From Prevotella herbatica (GTDB lineage: Bacteria > Bacteroidota > Bacteroidia > Bacteroidales > Bacteroidaceae), in assembly GCF_017347605.1 (NCBI RefSeq), contig NZ_AP024484.1:3052501-3116500 (forward strand): DNA of 64,000 nt. Reading direction: 5' to 3'. The translations under genes were made by a program, and so were the position numbers. Shown in pieces: positions 25,341 to 35,035 of the stretch (position 1 is its first letter; each line of letters opens with the position of its first letter). The notes below the pieces were generated by a model that saw only the letters and a program-made list of their open reading frames with translations, was not told the DNA's origin and made no database searches.

Positions 25341-25381
25341 AATAAATAAAAGGGCTGGTACAGAATAGTACCAGCCCTTTT
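25341..25381 (-). terminator. Strong terminator of the PFOR gene
   Basis: Perfect 14-bp stem (25348-25361 / 25368-25381) with loop AGAATA; on the minus strand it is followed by TTTATTTATT. The 180 bp between the two terminators hold no gene. Confidence 0.93.
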
Positions 25382-25405
25382 GAATATTTAGTTTAAAACT
25401 ATTTT

Positions 25406-28400
25406 TTAAATAGTCTCGCTCCAGTCTTCCTGACTCTTTCTTACATAGCTCTGATAACGGCGTTTTGCCATCTTTTCAGCCTGTGCGAACAATTCATCAG
25501 CCTCGTTAGGATAAGCCTTCTGAACACTCATATAGCGAACTTCACCAAGTAGGAAGTCGCGGAAGTTAGTCCAGTTAGGTTCCTTACTATCCAAGATGAA
25601 TGGATTCTTTCCTTCATCAGCCAATTGTGGGTTAAAGCGCCACAAGTGCCAGTAACCGCATTCAACAGCTAGTTCTTCCTCACGCTGTGAACGTCCCATA
25701 CCACCACGCTTCAAACCGTGATTGATACATGGAGAGTAAGCAATGATTAATGATGGACCTGGATAAGCTTCAGCTTCACGGATAGCTTTCAATGTCTGAG
25801 CATTGTCTGCACCCATTGCAATCTGAGCTACGTATACGTAACCATAAGTTGCCTGCATAAGACCAAGGTCTTTCTTGCAAATACGTTTACCCTGAGCTGC
25901 GAACTGTGCGATAGCACCTAGTGGTGTAGCCTTAGAACTCTGACCACCAGTGTTAGAGTAAACCTCTGTATCAAGAACAAGGATGTTTACATCTTCACCA
26001 GAAGCAAGAACGTGGTCGAGACCACCGTAACCGATATCATAAGAAGCACCGTCACCACCGATAATCCACTGTGAACGCTTAACCAAGTAATGATCAAGAG
26101 TCTTTAGCTCAGAGCAGATCTCGCAACCTGCCTCAGCACCCTTGGCAATAAGAGGTTTAAGTTCAGCGGCAGCAGCCTTAGAACCATCAGCATCATCCTT
26201 AGCTTCAATCCACTTTTCAGCAGCAGCCTTGAACTCTTCTGTAGCTCCATTTTCGATGGCGTCGTTAAGTAACTTAACAATGCGCTCTCTCATCTTCTTG
26301 TTACCCATAGTCATGCCAAGACCAAACTCGCAGAAATCCTCGAACAAAGAGTTGTCGAATGCAGGACCCTGACCTTCAGCATTTGTTGTATATGGAGTAG
26401 CTGGAATAGAAGCTGAATAGATTGAAGAACAACCTGTAGCGTTAGCTATCATCTCACGGTCACCGTAGAGTTGAGAAACCAATTTAACATAAGGAGTCTC
26501 ACCACAACCAGAGCAAGCACCAGAGAATTCAAACAAAGGTTGAGCGAACTGTGAGTTCTTTGCACTCTGCTTGATATCAACAAGATGCTGTTTAGATTTA
26601 ACATTCTTAACAAGGTATTCCCAGTTCTTAGCTTCCTTAATCATTTCTGGTCTATCAATGTTGAATGGAATCATAGTCAATGCCTTTTCGCCCTTCTTAC
26701 CAGGACAAACATCAGCACAGTTACTACATCCAAGACAGTCAAGAACAGAAACTTCTATACGGAATTGCATACCAACAAGAGACTTAGGAGCCTTGATTTC
26801 AAGAGTTGTTCCATCGAAGCCCTTAGCTTCATTCTCATCAAGAACGAATGGACGTATAGCAGCGTGAGGGCATGAATATGCACACTTGTTACACTGGATA
26901 CAGTTTTCAGAATTCCATACAGGAACGAAAGCTTCTACACCACGCTTTTCAAATGCAGATGAACCATTCTGCCATGTACCATCAGCAGTACCATGTTTGA
27001 CAAAGTCAGAAACCTTAAGAAGGTCACCGCTCTGTCCGTTGATAGGACGAACAAGTTCTTTGATGAATGCAGGTGCGTTATCTTCCTTAGCTGAATCGTC
27101 AGCGAGGTTAGCCCATGCTGGATCAACAGCAAGTTCCTTGTATTCGTTTCCGTGTTCAACAGCACCGAAGTTCTTGTCAACAACATCCTGACCCTTTTTA
27201 GAGTAAGACTTAACAATAAATGCTTTCATCTGCTCAACAGCAAGATCCAAAGGAATAACCTCTGTAATGCGGAAGAATGCACTCTGAAGGATTGTGTTTG
27301 TACGGTTGCCAAGACCAATTTCCTGTGCAATCTTTGTTGCGTTGATATAATATACCTTGATATTATGCTTTGCGAAGTAAGCCTTAACCTTATTAGGGAT
27401 AAAGTTTGCAAGCTCATCACCTTCGAAGATAGTATTCAACAAGAATGTACCGTTGTCACGAAGACCGCGAGTAACGTCATACATATGAAGGTAAGCCTGA
27501 ACGTGGCAAGCTACGAAGTTAGGAGTGTTTACCTGATAAGTAGAGTGGATAGGCTCATCACCGAAACGAAGGTGAGAACATGTGAAACCACCAGACTTCT
27601 TAGAGTCGTAACTGAAATATGCCTGACAATATTTATTGGTGTTGTTACCAATAATCTGAACAGAGTTCTTGTTAGCACCTACAGTACCATCAGCACCAAG
27701 TCCGTAGAACTTAGCCTCATACAAAGTGTCACCACCCATAGGAATTTCTTCCTCTTCTGGAAGAGAAGTGAATGTAACATCATCAACGATACCTACAGTA
27801 AAGTGATTCTTTGGCTCTGGCAATTCAAGGTTCTTGAATACAGCAATAATCTTAGCTGGTGTAGTATCGCTAGAACCAAGACCGTAGCGACCGCCAACGA
27901 TAATAGGCTTGCGCTCGTCGTTGTATAGTGCGCTCTTAACGTCAAGATACAATGGTTCGCCTTCAGCTCCTGGCTCCTTAGTACGGTCAAGAACAGCAAT
28001 GCGCTTAACTGTAGCAGGAAGTGTCTTCTTAAGGAAGTCAACAGAGAATGGACGATACAAATGAACAGATACCATACCTACTTTCTTTCCCTGCTTTACA
28101 AGGAAGTCGATAGCTTCGCGAGCTGCTTCAGTAGCAGAACCCATCAAAATGATAACATCCTCTGCATCCTTTGCACCATAGTAGTTGAACAAGTGATACT
28201 CACGACCTGTGATAGAAGAAATCTTACCAAGGTAATCCTCAACAACAGCAGGAACTCTATCATAATATTCGTTGCTTGCCTCACGATGTGTGAAGAATGT
28301 CTCTGGATTCTCAGCAGTACCGCGTGTTACAGGGCGTTCTGGTGACAAAGCACGATCACGGAAACGCTTGATGTCCTCAGGATCAACAAGTTCTCTTATA

Positions 28401-28975
28401 GCTTCCTGATCAATCTCTTCAATCTTATGATACTCATGAGATGTACGGAAACCGTCGAAGAAGTTGATGAAAGGAACACAAGTCTTTAATGTTGCAAGAT
28501 GTGGAACAGCAGTAAGGTCCATAACCTCCTGAACAGAACCTGAACAGAACATTGCGAAACCAGTCTGGCGACATGCCATTACATCCTGATGGTCACCAAA
28601 GATACAAAGTGAGTGTGATGCCAATGTACGAGCAGATACATCGAATACGCAAGGGAGAAGCTCTCCTGCAATCTTATACATATTAGGGATCATCAAAAGA
28701 AGACCCTGAGATGCTGTAAATGTTGTAGTCAGTGCACCAGCCTGAAGAGAGCCGTGAACTGCACCTGCAGCACCGCCCTCAGACTCCATTTCTTGAACTG
28801 AAACGGTCTGTCCCATAAGGTTCTTGCGACCTTTGGCAGCCCATTCATCTACATGCTCCGCCATTGGTGAAGACGGAGTGATAGGGTAGATGGCAGCTAC
28901 CTCAGTAAACATATAGCTTACCTGAGCCGCAGCTGTGTTACCATCACATGTGATAAATTTTTTTTCTTTAGCCAT
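25406..28975 (-). CDS. nifJ: Pyruvate:ferredoxin (flavodoxin) oxidoreductase, single chain
   Basis: 1189 aa, the full homodimeric type. It oxidises pyruvate to acetyl-CoA and CO2 with reduction of ferredoxin. Domains in order: N-terminal pyrimidine domain (YPITPSSPMAEHVDEWA), transketolase C-like domain, gamma domain (GLGADGTVGANKNS), two 4Fe-4S clusters (CIQCNKCAYSCPHA and CLGCSNCADVCPGK), and the TPP domain with FSGACSGCGETPYVKL, GGDGASYDIGYGG and VYSNTGGQSSKATPLGA. Codon use is that of a highly expressed gene (few rare codons). It stands alone between a terminator and the AAA gene. The name por is also used. Confidence 0.97.
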   Translation of the reverse strand: MAKEKKFITCDGNTAAAQVSYMFTEVAAIYPITPSSPMAEHVDEWAAKGRKNLMGQTVSVQEMESEGGAAGAVHGSLQAGALTTTFTASQGLLLMIPNMYKIAGELLPCVFDVSARTLASHSLCIFGDHQDVMACRQTGFAMFCSGSVQEVMDLTAVPHLATLKTCVPFINFFDGFRTSHEYHKIEEIDQEAIRELVDPEDIKRFRDRALSPERPVTRGTAENPETFFTHREASNEYYDRVPAVVEDYLGKISSITGREYHLFNYYGAKDAEDVIILMGSATEAAREAIDFLVKQGKKVGMVSVHLYRPFSVDFLKKTLPATVKRIAVLDRTKEPGAEGEPLYLDVKSALYNDERKPIIVGGRYGLGSSDTTPAKIIAVFKNLELPEPKNHFTVGIVDDVTFTSLPEEEEIPMGGDTLYEAKFYGLGADGTVGANKNSVQIIGNNTNKYCQAYFSYDSKKSGGFTCSHLRFGDEPIHSTYQVNTPNFVACHVQAYLHMYDVTRGLRDNGTFLLNTIFEGDELANFIPNKVKAYFAKHNIKVYYINATKIAQEIGLGNRTNTILQSAFFRITEVIPLDLAVEQMKAFIVKSYSKKGQDVVDKNFGAVEHGNEYKELAVDPAWANLADDSAKEDNAPAFIKELVRPINGQSGDLLKVSDFVKHGTADGTWQNGSSAFEKRGVEAFVPVWNSENCIQCNKCAYSCPHAAIRPFVLDENEAKGFDGTTLEIKAPKSLVGMQFRIEVSVLDCLGCSNCADVCPGKKGEKALTMIPFNIDRPEMIKEAKNWEYLVKNVKSKQHLVDIKQSAKNSQFAQPLFEFSGACSGCGETPYVKLVSQLYGDREMIANATGCSSIYSASIPATPYTTNAEGQGPAFDNSLFEDFCEFGLGMTMGNKKMRERIVKLLNDAIENGATEEFKAAAEKWIEAKDDADGSKAAAAELKPLIAKGAEAGCEICSELKTLDHYLVKRSQWIIGGDGASYDIGYGGLDHVLASGEDVNILVLDTEVYSNTGGQSSKATPLGAIAQFAAQGKRICKKDLGLMQATYGYVYVAQIAMGADNAQTLKAIREAEAYPGPSLIIAYSPCINHGLKRGGMGRSQREEELAVECGYWHLWRFNPQLADEGKNPFILDSKEPNWTNFRDFLLGEVRYMSVQKAYPNEADELFAQAEKMAKRRYQSYVRKSQEDWSETI

Positions 28976-29042
28976 TTTATATTTGATAAAATTATTAATA
29001 AATGTTTTATATATCTATTCTCAATTTAAGTTTTATAGAATT

Positions 29043-30230
29043 TCAATATATGAATCCTAGCAACCAAAGTGGTATTCTGTTTTCTTTTCCCACTTCTGTA
29101 TTGTATCTAGCGTATATGGTGTCGGGATTGCATCTTTGTTTATGCTCGCTTTGAGCATCAGAAATCTTGAATTTGATGTTGCCGTCAACCATGAAGAAAT
29201 GATCTTTGGATGCTTGGTTTACTTTATGGTCTTTCCATAATGAATTTACAAAAAAAGTTTCCATAACATCCTGATCTTTTATTTGAATCGGGTAGATAGC
29301 ATACATGAGATTCGTATTATGCATCATCACCTTGCTAGGCTTTTTCGGAAACTCCTGTCCGATTGGGTATATTATATTAATCAATCGTGCGTCAGCTAGA
29401 TATTTAATATAGTTCATCACTGTAGCTCGACTTGTTTCTATTTCGTGCGCAAGATTACTTATGTTCGGAGCTTTCGGACCTTCTACTGCTAGTAAGTAAA
29501 AAAGCTTTTTGATTTTCGTGAGATATTTTAAGTCTATTTGCTTAATAAGAAGAATATCTACTTCAGTCATCATATTCATAGTCTTGAGCAGATTCTCAGA
29601 AAAGTTGCGTTGTTCAAGAAAGAATGGATAGAAACCATGATGAATGTAATCATGAAAATATTTCAAAGGACTGACTTTAGGAAGAATATCCTTAATTATG
29701 TGTTCGTGGTTTTGTAGAATTTCGTCTAATGTGTATGGACGGAAATTGTTTCCTGTTTGTAAATTCAAAAATTCTCGGAAAGAAAATCCTCTTAAATTAT
29801 AGCTTTTTACGATGCCGTTTAGTTCTGGATTCTCTTCTTTTAGACGCATTACGCTACTACCTGTAAATACAATTTTCAAATTAGGAAAGTTGTCATAGCA
29901 CTTGCGTAATTCTTTGCTCCAGTTAGGCTGCTTGAAGACTTGATCAATAAGTAATACTTTTCCTCCTTGTGCGGCAAAATCACCAGCAAACTCAGCAATG
30001 CCTTTTCCTTGGAAATAGAAGTTGTTCATATTGATATATAAACAACGGCGATCATCTGGACCGAATTTCTCTTTGGCATATTGCAGTAGGAAAGTACTTT
30101 TTCCAACACCTCGTGTTCCCTTAATGCCAATCATACGATCATTCCAATCAATCTCGTCCATCAGGGTTCGACGTACTGAGGCATCTGTATGCTCAACAAG
30201 GTAAGCGTGTGTGCTAAAGAAAGCTTCCAT
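29043..30230 (-). CDS. AAA ATPase with DUF4143-type C-terminus
   Basis: 395 aa. An N-terminal AAA domain with Walker A GIKGTRGVGKSTFLLQYA (about 35-52) and Walker B KVLLIDQV is followed by sensor-like IVFTGSSVMRL, then a C-terminal winged-helix and nuclease-like region (NISNLAHEIETSRATVMNYI; MVDGNIKFKI). This is the large Bacteroidetes 'ATP-binding protein / DUF4143' family of unclear role, sometimes proposed as toxin-related or mobile. The usual Walker B Glu (IDE) is Gln here. It has its own promoter overlapping a 9-bp inverted repeat. Confidence 0.85.
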   Translation of the reverse strand: MEAFFSTHAYLVEHTDASVRRTLMDEIDWNDRMIGIKGTRGVGKSTFLLQYAKEKFGPDDRRCLYINMNNFYFQGKGIAEFAGDFAAQGGKVLLIDQVFKQPNWSKELRKCYDNFPNLKIVFTGSSVMRLKEENPELNGIVKSYNLRGFSFREFLNLQTGNNFRPYTLDEILQNHEHIIKDILPKVSPLKYFHDYIHHGFYPFFLEQRNFSENLLKTMNMMTEVDILLIKQIDLKYLTKIKKLFYLLAVEGPKAPNISNLAHEIETSRATVMNYIKYLADARLINIIYPIGQEFPKKPSKVMMHNTNLMYAIYPIQIKDQDVMETFFVNSLWKDHKVNQASKDHFFMVDGNIKFKISDAQSEHKQRCNPDTIYARYNTEVGKENRIPLWLLGFIY

Positions 30231-30263
30231 ATATTTAATAAGTTTGTTTTATTTAATCCAATG

Positions 30264-30308
30264 CAAAGATAATACTTATTTCTATATTTGCAAACTCTAG
30301 TTTGCAAA
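30264..30308 (-). promoter_or_regulatory. Promoter and candidate operator of the AAA gene
   Basis: Minus strand: TATCTTTG (30264-30271) with TTTG 19 bp upstream (30291-30294). A perfect 9-bp inverted repeat TTTGCAAAC-TCTA-GTTTGCAAA (30287-30308) covers the -33 element, which could be a repressor site. Confidence 0.55.
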
Positions 30309-30329
30309 AAGTTTTCTTTTTTTCATAAT

Positions 30330-30899
30330 TTAGCACATGGAGAGTATTTTTTCAATGTCTCTTGGAAAATGCTCAATTTCAAGTTTATGTTCTTTTTCTG
30401 CAATATCCGCGACAGTGTCTTTTTCTTCTATAGGTGTAGAATGCTGAAATATTATTTCGCCACCGTCAATTTCCTTGGTTACCCAATGTACAGTCATTCC
30501 GGTTTCTTTCTCTTTGGCGGCTTTGACAGCTTCGTGAACATGTATGCCATACATACCCGGACCTCCGAATTTGGGTAATAGGGCTGGGTGAATATTGATT
30601 ATTCGCTTATTAAAATTGTTAATAAGAAAATCTGGGATGAAAAGTAGGAAACCTGAAAGAATAATAAAATCAATATCGTTTTCCTTTAGAATAGGCATAA
30701 GGATGTTTTCATCGCTGAAATCTTTTTTAGGAACCACAACTGTATTGATGCCTAGTCTTAGTGAATTTTCAACGACTGGTGCTGTAGACTTGTTGGAAAG
30801 AACAAGCTTAATGTCGGCAATATCAGAATTTGTGAAATAATTAATAATATTTTCGCAGTTTGTTCCATTGCCAGAAGCGAAGATTGCTAAATGTTTCAT
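30330..30899 (-). CDS. purN: Phosphoribosylglycinamide formyltransferase
   Basis: 189 aa. It uses 10-formyl-tetrahydrofolate to formylate GAR in purine synthesis. Motifs: FASGNGTNCENIINYF at 8-23 (phosphate loop; usual form SGxGSN), FIILSGFLLFIPDFLI, the catalytic Asn-His INIHPALLPKFGGPGMYG, and GMTVHWVTKEIDGGEII with the catalytic Asp. It is the last gene of the rplY-pth-S4 unit, 33 bp after the S4 gene. Confidence 0.95.
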   Translation of the reverse strand: MKHLAIFASGNGTNCENIINYFTNSDIADIKLVLSNKSTAPVVENSLRLGINTVVVPKKDFSDENILMPILKENDIDFIILSGFLLFIPDFLINNFNKRIINIHPALLPKFGGPGMYGIHVHEAVKAAKEKETGMTVHWVTKEIDGGEIIFQHSTPIEEKDTVADIAEKEHKLEIEHFPRDIEKILSMC

Positions 30900-30932
30900 T
30901 TCAATGCTAATAAATACAGTTCATAAAGCCGT

Positions 30933-31346
30933 TTAATCATCATCGCCTTCATCTTCAAATCCGAACACAACGGGATCTACGAAAGAGTCTATTGCTCGAC
31001 GGTCTTTCTTAGTTGGTCTGCCAGTACCTCTTGATCTGTCAATGAAACCGCTTATTCTGCTCATTTCCAATAATTCGTATTGTTTTGCATCTGTGACATT
31101 TTCATATATTTCAGGTAAAAGTTTAGCACCAACACGCTGTTCAATGCATTTCAATACCTTAAAGGAATAAGTTATTGGCGACTTTTTAACACTTACGGTT
31201 TCTCCAGCTTTTATAGTGTGACTGGGTTTGACATTTATGCCATTGATTGTCACACGCCCATTTTTACATGCATCGGCAGCAAGAGAACGTGTTTTGAAAA
31301 CTCTCGTTGCCCAAAGCCATTTATCAATTCTTGCTACTTCTGCCAT
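30933..31346 (-). CDS. S4-domain RNA-binding protein, Hsp15-like
   Basis: 137 aa. The N-terminal S4 domain ARIDKWLWATRVFKTRSLAA...GRVTINGINVKPSHTIKAGE matches HslR/Hsp15, which binds stalled 50S-nascent chain complexes. The C-terminus is acidic (GFEDEGDDD), preceded by RGTGRPTKKDRRAIDSF, the standard Hsp15 tail. It starts 4 bp after pth ends, in a translation-related unit. Confidence 0.9.
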   Translation of the reverse strand: MAEVARIDKWLWATRVFKTRSLAADACKNGRVTINGINVKPSHTIKAGETVSVKKSPITYSFKVLKCIEQRVGAKLLPEIYENVTDAKQYELLEMSRISGFIDRSRGTGRPTKKDRRAIDSFVDPVVFGFEDEGDDD

Positions 31347-31350
31347 AAAA

Positions 31351-31923
31351 TTATTTCTTTCCTAGTTTATTAAACTGATTCATAGTGATGTCTATACCAG
31401 CAAGTGCAAAACTTTTTATTATTTCGCATGCGTTATCAATGCTTGGCTGCAACACTTTCATGTCATCTTCACTATAGTGTCCAAGCACCCAGTCTATTTG
31501 AGTACCTTTTGGATATTCGTTACCAATGCCCATTCTTAGTCGAGCATAGTTTTGACCAATAAGCTGCTGTATATTTCCAAGTCCGTTGTGTCCACCATTA
31601 CTACCGCTGCTCTTTAATCTAAAAGCACCTAACGGCAATGCAACATCATCACTTATGACAAGGAGTCTGCTTTGATCAATATTCTCTTTGTTAAGCCAAT
31701 ATCTCACAGCATTTCCACTAAGGTTCATGAATGTAGTTGGCTTTAGTAATATGATCTTTCGACCTTTTATACTTGTTTCAGCCACAAAACCATAGCGCTT
31801 GTCTTCAAAACAAATATTGGACGCCTTTGCAAAAGCGTCCAATATCATAAATCCTGTATTGTGTCGAGTACCCTGATATTCATCACCAGGGTTGCCCAGA
31901 CCACAAATTAAGTATTTGTCCAT
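31351..31923 (-). CDS. pth: Peptidyl-tRNA hydrolase
   Basis: 190 aa, normal length. It releases peptides from peptidyl-tRNA that dropped off the ribosome. Signature segments: [20 protein letters not shown] (catalytic His20 region), [31 protein letters not shown] (catalytic Asp) and [13 protein letters not shown]. It lies 6 bp downstream of rplY, a frequent bacterial pairing. Confidence 0.97.
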   Translation of the reverse strand: MDKYLICGLGNPGDEYQGTRHNTGFMILDAFAKASNICFEDKRYGFVAETSIKGRKIILLKPTTFMNLSGNAVRYWLNKENIDQSRLLVISDDVALPLGAFRLKSSGSNGGHNGLGNIQQLIGQNYARLRMGIGNEYPKGTQIDWVLGHYSEDDMKVLQPSIDNACEIIKSFALAGIDITMNQFNKLGKK

Positions 31924-31929
31924 ACTTGA

Positions 31930-32541
31930 TTATTCAGCAGCGGCAGCAGTTTCATCAGCAGCGCTTGCCTGCTGTGCCTGACGTGTCATCTTGATAGAGC
32001 ATACGATTACGCTCTTGCTTGTAGCAATCTCAAGACCTTCGTATGAAAGCTCACCAACCTTGATGCTCTTACCAATCTTCAATGCTGTTACATCTACATC
32101 AAGATGCTCTGGAATCTGCTGATAAGGAGCTGTAATGTTAATCTTACGTATAGTAAGGTTCATACGACCACCGTCACGAACACCCTGTGCAAGACCAACA
32201 AGCTTAACAGGAACACCCATTGTGATAGGCTTTTGATCGTTAACCTCAAAGAAGTCTACGTGAAGAGGAGCATCTGTTACTGGGTGGAACTGAATTTCTT
32301 TAAGGATAGCAGTGTGGTGCTCGCCTTCGATGTTAAGATCAATAACATAGATGTGAGGAGTGTAAATAATTTTACGAAGTTCACTGAATGGAGCTGCAAA
32401 AGCAAATGCCTCAGGAGCACCGTTAGCGCCTTTCTTCTCACCATAGATATTACAAGGAACCAATCCCTGCTTACGAATTGCTTTAGAAGCTTTCTTACCA
32501 AGGTCTGCACGCTTCTGACCTGTCACACTAATCTCTTTCAT
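31930..32541 (-). CDS. rplY: 50S ribosomal protein L25 (CTC form)
   Basis: 203 aa. The N-terminal L25 domain (ISVTGQKRADLGKKASKAIRKQGLVPCNIYG) binds 5S rRNA, and the C-terminal TL5-like beta domain (NITAPYQQIPEHLDVDVTALKIGKSIKV) makes this the general-stress CTC form. The Ala/Glu-rich end (QQASAADETAAAAE) is usual. It is first of the rplY-pth-S4-purN unit, with a 60- to 70-nt leader that could fold a small GGGA/TCCC hairpin. Confidence 0.95.
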   Translation of the reverse strand: MKEISVTGQKRADLGKKASKAIRKQGLVPCNIYGEKKGANGAPEAFAFAAPFSELRKIIYTPHIYVIDLNIEGEHHTAILKEIQFHPVTDAPLHVDFFEVNDQKPITMGVPVKLVGLAQGVRDGGRMNLTIRKINITAPYQQIPEHLDVDVTALKIGKSIKVGELSYEGLEIATSKSVIVCSIKMTRQAQQASAADETAAAAE

Positions 32542-32615
32542 AATTGTGTTACTCTAAATTAAATATTGTTTATTAATTCGCCATCACACGGGAATATCTC
32601 CCGGAAAAAGCGCTG

Positions 32616-32623
32616 CAAAGTTA
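32616..32623 (-). promoter_or_regulatory. rplY -7 box
   Basis: Minus-strand TAACTTTG followed by C, 75 bp upstream of rplY. Confidence 0.65.
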
Positions 32624-32707
32624 CGCCTTTTTTGTTTATCGTCCAAATTAATTCCTGTTTTTGTCGAAATATCCTTGTTTTTTCTTGCATATTCAGTTGA
32701 AAAGCTA

Positions 32708-32715
32708 TATTTTTG
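32708..32715 (+). promoter_or_regulatory. nusB -7 box
   Basis: TATTTTTG followed by C, 46 bp upstream of the chosen nusB start. Confidence 0.6.
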
Positions 32716-32761
32716 CACCATAAAAATATTATTGTATATAGGAAAACAACAAATTAAGAGA

Positions 32762-33706
32762 ATGATCAATCGCGAACTTATAAGAATTAAGGTAGTTCAG
32801 TTAACCTACGCATACTATCAAAATGGTAATAAGAATATTGATACGGCAGAAAAAGAACTCTTTTTCAGTCTTTCAAAGGCTTATGATTTATATAATTATC
32901 TGCTTTTGCTGATAGTTGATATTACTAGAGAGGAGCGTCATAGGATAGAAATAGCTACTCAGCGTGCTCAGCGAGAAGGTACAGAGGTGCCATCTCAAAA
33001 GTTTGTGTATAACAAATTCGCTGTACAACTGGAAGAAAACAAAATGTTGAATGAATTTGTTGAAAGTCAGAAATTGACTTGGGCAGATGATCTTGAATTT
33101 GTACGTAAATTATGTAATCAGATAGAAAGCAGTGAAGATTATAATGAATATATGAATACTGAAGAATCTGATTATGAAACAGATAGAGAGTTATGGCGCA
33201 AGCTATATAAATTATTTATACTGAATAATTCGGAGTTGGATTCATTATTAGAGGAAAAGAGTTTATATTGGAATGATGACAAGGAGGTTGTTGATACTTT
33301 CGTGTTGAAGACAATAAAGCGCTTTGAGGCTGATAACAAGAATAAGCAAGAACTTCTTCCTGAATATGATGATGAGGAAGATAAGGACTTTGCACGTAAG
33401 TTGTTCCGTGCTACAATTCTTAATGCTGACCAATATCAACATTATTTGAGTGACGCTAGTCGTAACTGGGATTTTAGCAGACTTGCATATATGGATATCG
33501 TGATAATGCAGATTGCTATAGCAGAAATGCTTACATTCCCAAATATTCCTGCAAGCGTAACTATAAATGAATTTGTAGATTTGGCTAAATTGTATAGTAC
33601 ATCACGTAGTGGTGGATATATAAATGGTATGTTGGATTCAATAGCTCATTTCTTCGTGGATAATGGCATGATGATGAAAACATTAAGAAATAAAGAAAGT
33701 AAATAA
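32762..33706 (+). CDS. nusB: Transcription antitermination factor NusB, long Bacteroidetes form
   Basis: 314 aa from MINRELIRIKVVQLTYAYYQ; the open frame begins at 32675 but that start lies upstream of the -7 box and its leader is not protein-like. NusB binds boxA RNA with NusE to prevent early termination in rRNA operons. The canonical NusB fold is in the last 140 residues (FARKLFRATILNADQYQHYL, DIVIMQIAIAEMLTFPNIP, VTINEFVDLAKLYSTSRSGGYINGML). The first 170 residues form the helical extension usual in this phylum. First gene of nusB-yajC-ybbR-coaE-DUF5606. Confidence 0.94.
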   Translation: MINRELIRIKVVQLTYAYYQNGNKNIDTAEKELFFSLSKAYDLYNYLLLLIVDITREERHRIEIATQRAQREGTEVPSQKFVYNKFAVQLEENKMLNEFVESQKLTWADDLEFVRKLCNQIESSEDYNEYMNTEESDYETDRELWRKLYKLFILNNSELDSLLEEKSLYWNDDKEVVDTFVLKTIKRFEADNKNKQELLPEYDDEEDKDFARKLFRATILNADQYQHYLSDASRNWDFSRLAYMDIVIMQIAIAEMLTFPNIPASVTINEFVDLAKLYSTSRSGGYINGMLDSIAHFFVDNGMMMKTLRNKESK

Positions 33707-33730
33707 TATATTAACTAAAAGAATTTATTT

Positions 33731-34048
33731 ATGAATACAATGCTATTGGCTGCTCAAGCAGCACAGGGTGGTGGTATGGGCATGATTATCATGATGGTTG
33801 CTATCCTTGTTATTTTCTGGTTGTTCATGGTTCGTCCTCAGCAGAAGAAACAAAAAGAAATACGTAAGTTCCAGAATTCTCTTCAAGAGGGATCTAAGGT
33901 AATCACCGGAGGTGGTATATATGGTACTGTTAAGCGTATTAACATGGAAGATGAATCTGTTGACGTAGAAATAGCAAAAGGTGTTGTTATTACTGTGAAC
34001 AGAAGTTATGTATTCGCTAACGCATCATCTCAGATGCATAATGCATAA
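33731..34048 (+). CDS. yajC: Preprotein translocase accessory subunit YajC
   Basis: 105 aa. One transmembrane helix (GMIIMMVAILVIFWLFMV, about 18-36), then PQQKKQKEIRKFQNSLQEGSKVITGGGIYGTV and a small beta domain, as in YajC of the SecDF-YajC complex. The next gene overlaps its end by 8 bp. Confidence 0.95.
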   Translation: MNTMLLAAQAAQGGGMGMIIMMVAILVIFWLFMVRPQQKKQKEIRKFQNSLQEGSKVITGGGIYGTVKRINMEDESVDVEIAKGVVITVNRSYVFANASSQMHNA

Positions 34049-35021
34049 TATAGTAAAAATATATAAATTTGTCAGAAACTTCCTCTTTTCTTCAGTGAAT
34101 AGGGAGTTTCTGATTTTTTTGTTTTTTCTCGGTCTGAGTGGAACTTTCTGGCTTCTCATGGCATTGAATGAAACTTACGAGGAAGAACTAGCAATACCTG
34201 TACGACTTTATGATGTACCAAATAATGTCGTTGTTACTCAACCTTGTACAGATACTGTATATGTAACGGTAAGGGATAAAGGATTTACTCTTGTTACATA
34301 TTTATATACCAATAGGATTACACCAATTTTGGTAGATTTCGATTCTTATGCAGATAGTGATACCGGTAAAGGTGATGTTCCTTTGTCTGATATCCAGAAA
34401 ATGACATTGCAAAGGCTTTATGGGTCTTCAAAGATAACTTCTATTAAGCCTCATTCATTGTCATTCTTCTTTAATTATGGTCAATCAAAACGTGTACCAA
34501 TTCGTCTTTCCGGTAATGTCAATCCAGGGAAAAGCTATTATATTTCTCGCATAAAGTTTTGGCCTTCTACTGTTACGATTTATGCCAACAAGGCATTGTT
34601 AGACAGTGTTAAGTATGTTTATACCGACGCATTATATTTAAATAATGTTGAGGATACTGTTATGCGACGGGTTCCACTTCGCCCAATTAATGGTGTCAAA
34701 ATAGTTCCTTCTATTGTTAAGATCGGGTTTTATGTTGATATCTTAACTGAAGAAAGTGTGGAGGTGCCTATTGTTGCCGTGAATATGCCTGAAGGCAAAG
34801 TATTACGTACATTTCCTTCTAAGGTTAATGTTAAGTTTACTGTTGGGTCAAGCATGTTTAGAAATGTCAAGCCTGATCAATTTATGGTTGTCGTGGATTA
34901 TAATGATATTTTGGCTCATCCTTCAGACAAGTGTATTCTGAGATTGCGACAGCACTCACCTGATGTAACGATGGCGCGATTGGAGATGAAACAGGTTGAT
35001 TATCTTATAGAACAGCAATAA
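34041..35021 (+). CDS. YbbR-domain membrane protein
   Basis: 326 aa from ATG at 34041 (MHNIVKIYKFVRNFL); the frame can be extended to 34008 inside yajC, which is less likely. One N-terminal transmembrane helix (FLIFLFFLGLSGTFWLLMAL) is followed by periplasmic YbbR-like beta repeats (EEELAIPVRLYDVPNNVVV; VPIRLSGNVNPGKSYYIS; VEVPIVAVNMPEGKVLRTFP). In other phyla YbbR (CdaR) regulates the diadenylate cyclase CdaA; in Bacteroidetes the partner is not established. Coupled to yajC and followed by coaE. Confidence 0.87.
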   Translation: MHNIVKIYKFVRNFLFSSVNREFLIFLFFLGLSGTFWLLMALNETYEEELAIPVRLYDVPNNVVVTQPCTDTVYVTVRDKGFTLVTYLYTNRITPILVDFDSYADSDTGKGDVPLSDIQKMTLQRLYGSSKITSIKPHSLSFFFNYGQSKRVPIRLSGNVNPGKSYYISRIKFWPSTVTIYANKALLDSVKYVYTDALYLNNVEDTVMRRVPLRPINGVKIVPSIVKIGFYVDILTEESVEVPIVAVNMPEGKVLRTFPSKVNVKFTVGSSMFRNVKPDQFMVVVDYNDILAHPSDKCILRLRQHSPDVTMARLEMKQVDYLIEQQ

Positions 35022-35035
35022 GGAGTTTCAATATA

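Noticed and set aside
27152..27928. 258-aa plus-strand frame opposite the PFOR gene
   Set aside because: Long shadow frame caused by codon bias of the highly expressed PFOR gene; the minus-strand protein is unmistakable.
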